From PFJX01 sp964542455 (GTDB lineage: Bacteria > Pseudomonadota > Gammaproteobacteria > Burkholderiales > Thiobacillaceae), in contig CAZIUC010000007.1 of NCBI GenBank assembly GCA_964542455.1, positions 62,001-126,000 of the forward strand: a stretch of 64,000 nucleotides of DNA. The letters run 5' to 3'. The notes under the pieces are model-generated. The model did no database searches. It saw only the letters and a list, made by a program, of their open reading frames with translations, and was not told the origin of the DNA. This document shows, one piece after another, positions 63,648 to 64,000 of this stretch. How positions within the stretch are numbered: the stretch's first letter is position 1; each line of letters begins with the position of its first letter. The position numbers and the translations under genes are program-made.

Positions 63648-63680
63648 GTAGGTCAGGTTGCGGCCTTATCGCTACCTGAC
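63648..63680. repeat. Single GTAG-headed REP element
   Basis: GTAG followed by GTCAGGTTGCGGCCTTATCG and CTACCTGAC forms an 11-bp stem with one mismatch. It lies 24 bp past the CHAT gene stop and belongs to the same family as the pair at 50496-50593. Confidence 0.85.
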
Positions 63681-63724
63681 TATTCACCTGTCCCCCCTTG
63701 AAAACGCTCTGTGCGCGTTGGGCG

Positions 63725-63930
63725 TTGATGAAGTTGGGGCATGAGTTCCCCCCTTTATCAAAGGGGGGTTAGGGGGGATTTCTACGGCCGGCAACTAGGC
63801 TTACGTCGCTAAATCTGATGAAGCCCCTGATAAAGCCCCTAAGCGAAGGACTAAGCCGCCAAAAGACGGCGGCCAAGTCCCTGCTTATACCCTTCGGTAC
63901 CCCTCACTCCCCCTTTGATAAAGGGGGAAG
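63725..63930. repeat. Longest composite palindromic element
   Basis: The final 376 bp of the window hold no gene. The element starts AAGTTGGGGCATG, then CCCCCCTTTATCAAAGGGGGG, then a spacer with ACGTCGCTAAATCTGATGAA and GCCCCT. An extra hairpin (AAGCGAAGGACTAAGCCGCC and its partner, 63840-63888) splits the core before CTTCGGTACCCC. A closing CCCCCTTTGATAAAGGGGG ends it. This copy shows the full order of parts found separately at 32609, 34342, 36344 and 43283. Confidence 0.82.
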
Positions 63931-64000
63931 CCACTGCAACACGCGCTTTCACGTCAATCAACGGCCAACACGAGCAGCGCCTGTGAAAAAAATGGAAGAA

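Overview
The window is a high-GC stretch of a Gram-negative chromosome, most likely a betaproteobacterium (Rhodocyclales or Nitrosomonadales type). This rests on gene content and order: pilZ-tatD, clpS-clpA beside a cold-shock gene and icd, a class III PHA synthase pair (phaE-phaC), fused SpmA/SpmB, ppx, prfC, tex, rlhA, mfd and grpE-dnaK. The genus cannot be fixed from sequence reading alone. No rRNA, tRNA, CRISPR array or intact insertion sequence was seen.

Layout. 1-8.4 kb holds housekeeping genes: the pilZ 3' end, tatD, clpA/clpS, a cold-shock protein, icd, rluE, then phaE-phaC behind a clear promoter with an overlapping 19-bp palindrome. 8.4-25.7 kb is an accessory type I secretion island read on the minus strand. 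In transcription order it has a broken RTX fragment, a lipoprotein, a frameshifted RTX/lipase gene, a second lipoprotein, a 2281-residue RTX protein with a lipase-like N-terminus, a small GNAT acetyltransferase, and the ABC exporter and HlyD adaptor. The RTX genes share a 611-bp block that looks identical, and carry signs of deletion and recombination. 25.8-48.3 kb returns to core functions: SpmAB-like membrane protein, DUF748/AsmA-like protein, chemoreceptor, ppx, prfC, an HD-GYP protein, a coiled-coil protein, tex, rlhA, an ABM-like protein, mfd and a GGDEF protein. 48.3-51.8 kb holds ovoA and a PLP lyase that is probably ovoB, with a REP-type element between them that has created a small coupling ORF. 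51.9-57.8 kb holds a metallo-beta-lactamase-fold protein, grpE, dnaK and a PAS/GAF/GGDEF protein. 58.2-63.6 kb encodes an 1800-residue protein that joins two alpha/beta-hydrolase domains, a CHAT (caspase-like) protease domain and a helical repeat tail.

Two repeat systems run through the window. One is a family of G/C-run palindromes (CCCCCCTTT..AAAGGGGGG, often paired around a 40-50 bp spacer). It occurs between genes and also in frame inside mfd and hlyD; similar C/G-run palindromes sit in frame in tex, the DUF748 gene and the RTX genes. The other is a set of REP-like palindromes with a GTAG head.

The most unusual items are the two-hydrolase/CHAT protein, the repeated lipoprotein-RTX/lipase cassettes with their own exporter, the in-frame palindromic elements in conserved genes, and the ovoA/ovoB junction.
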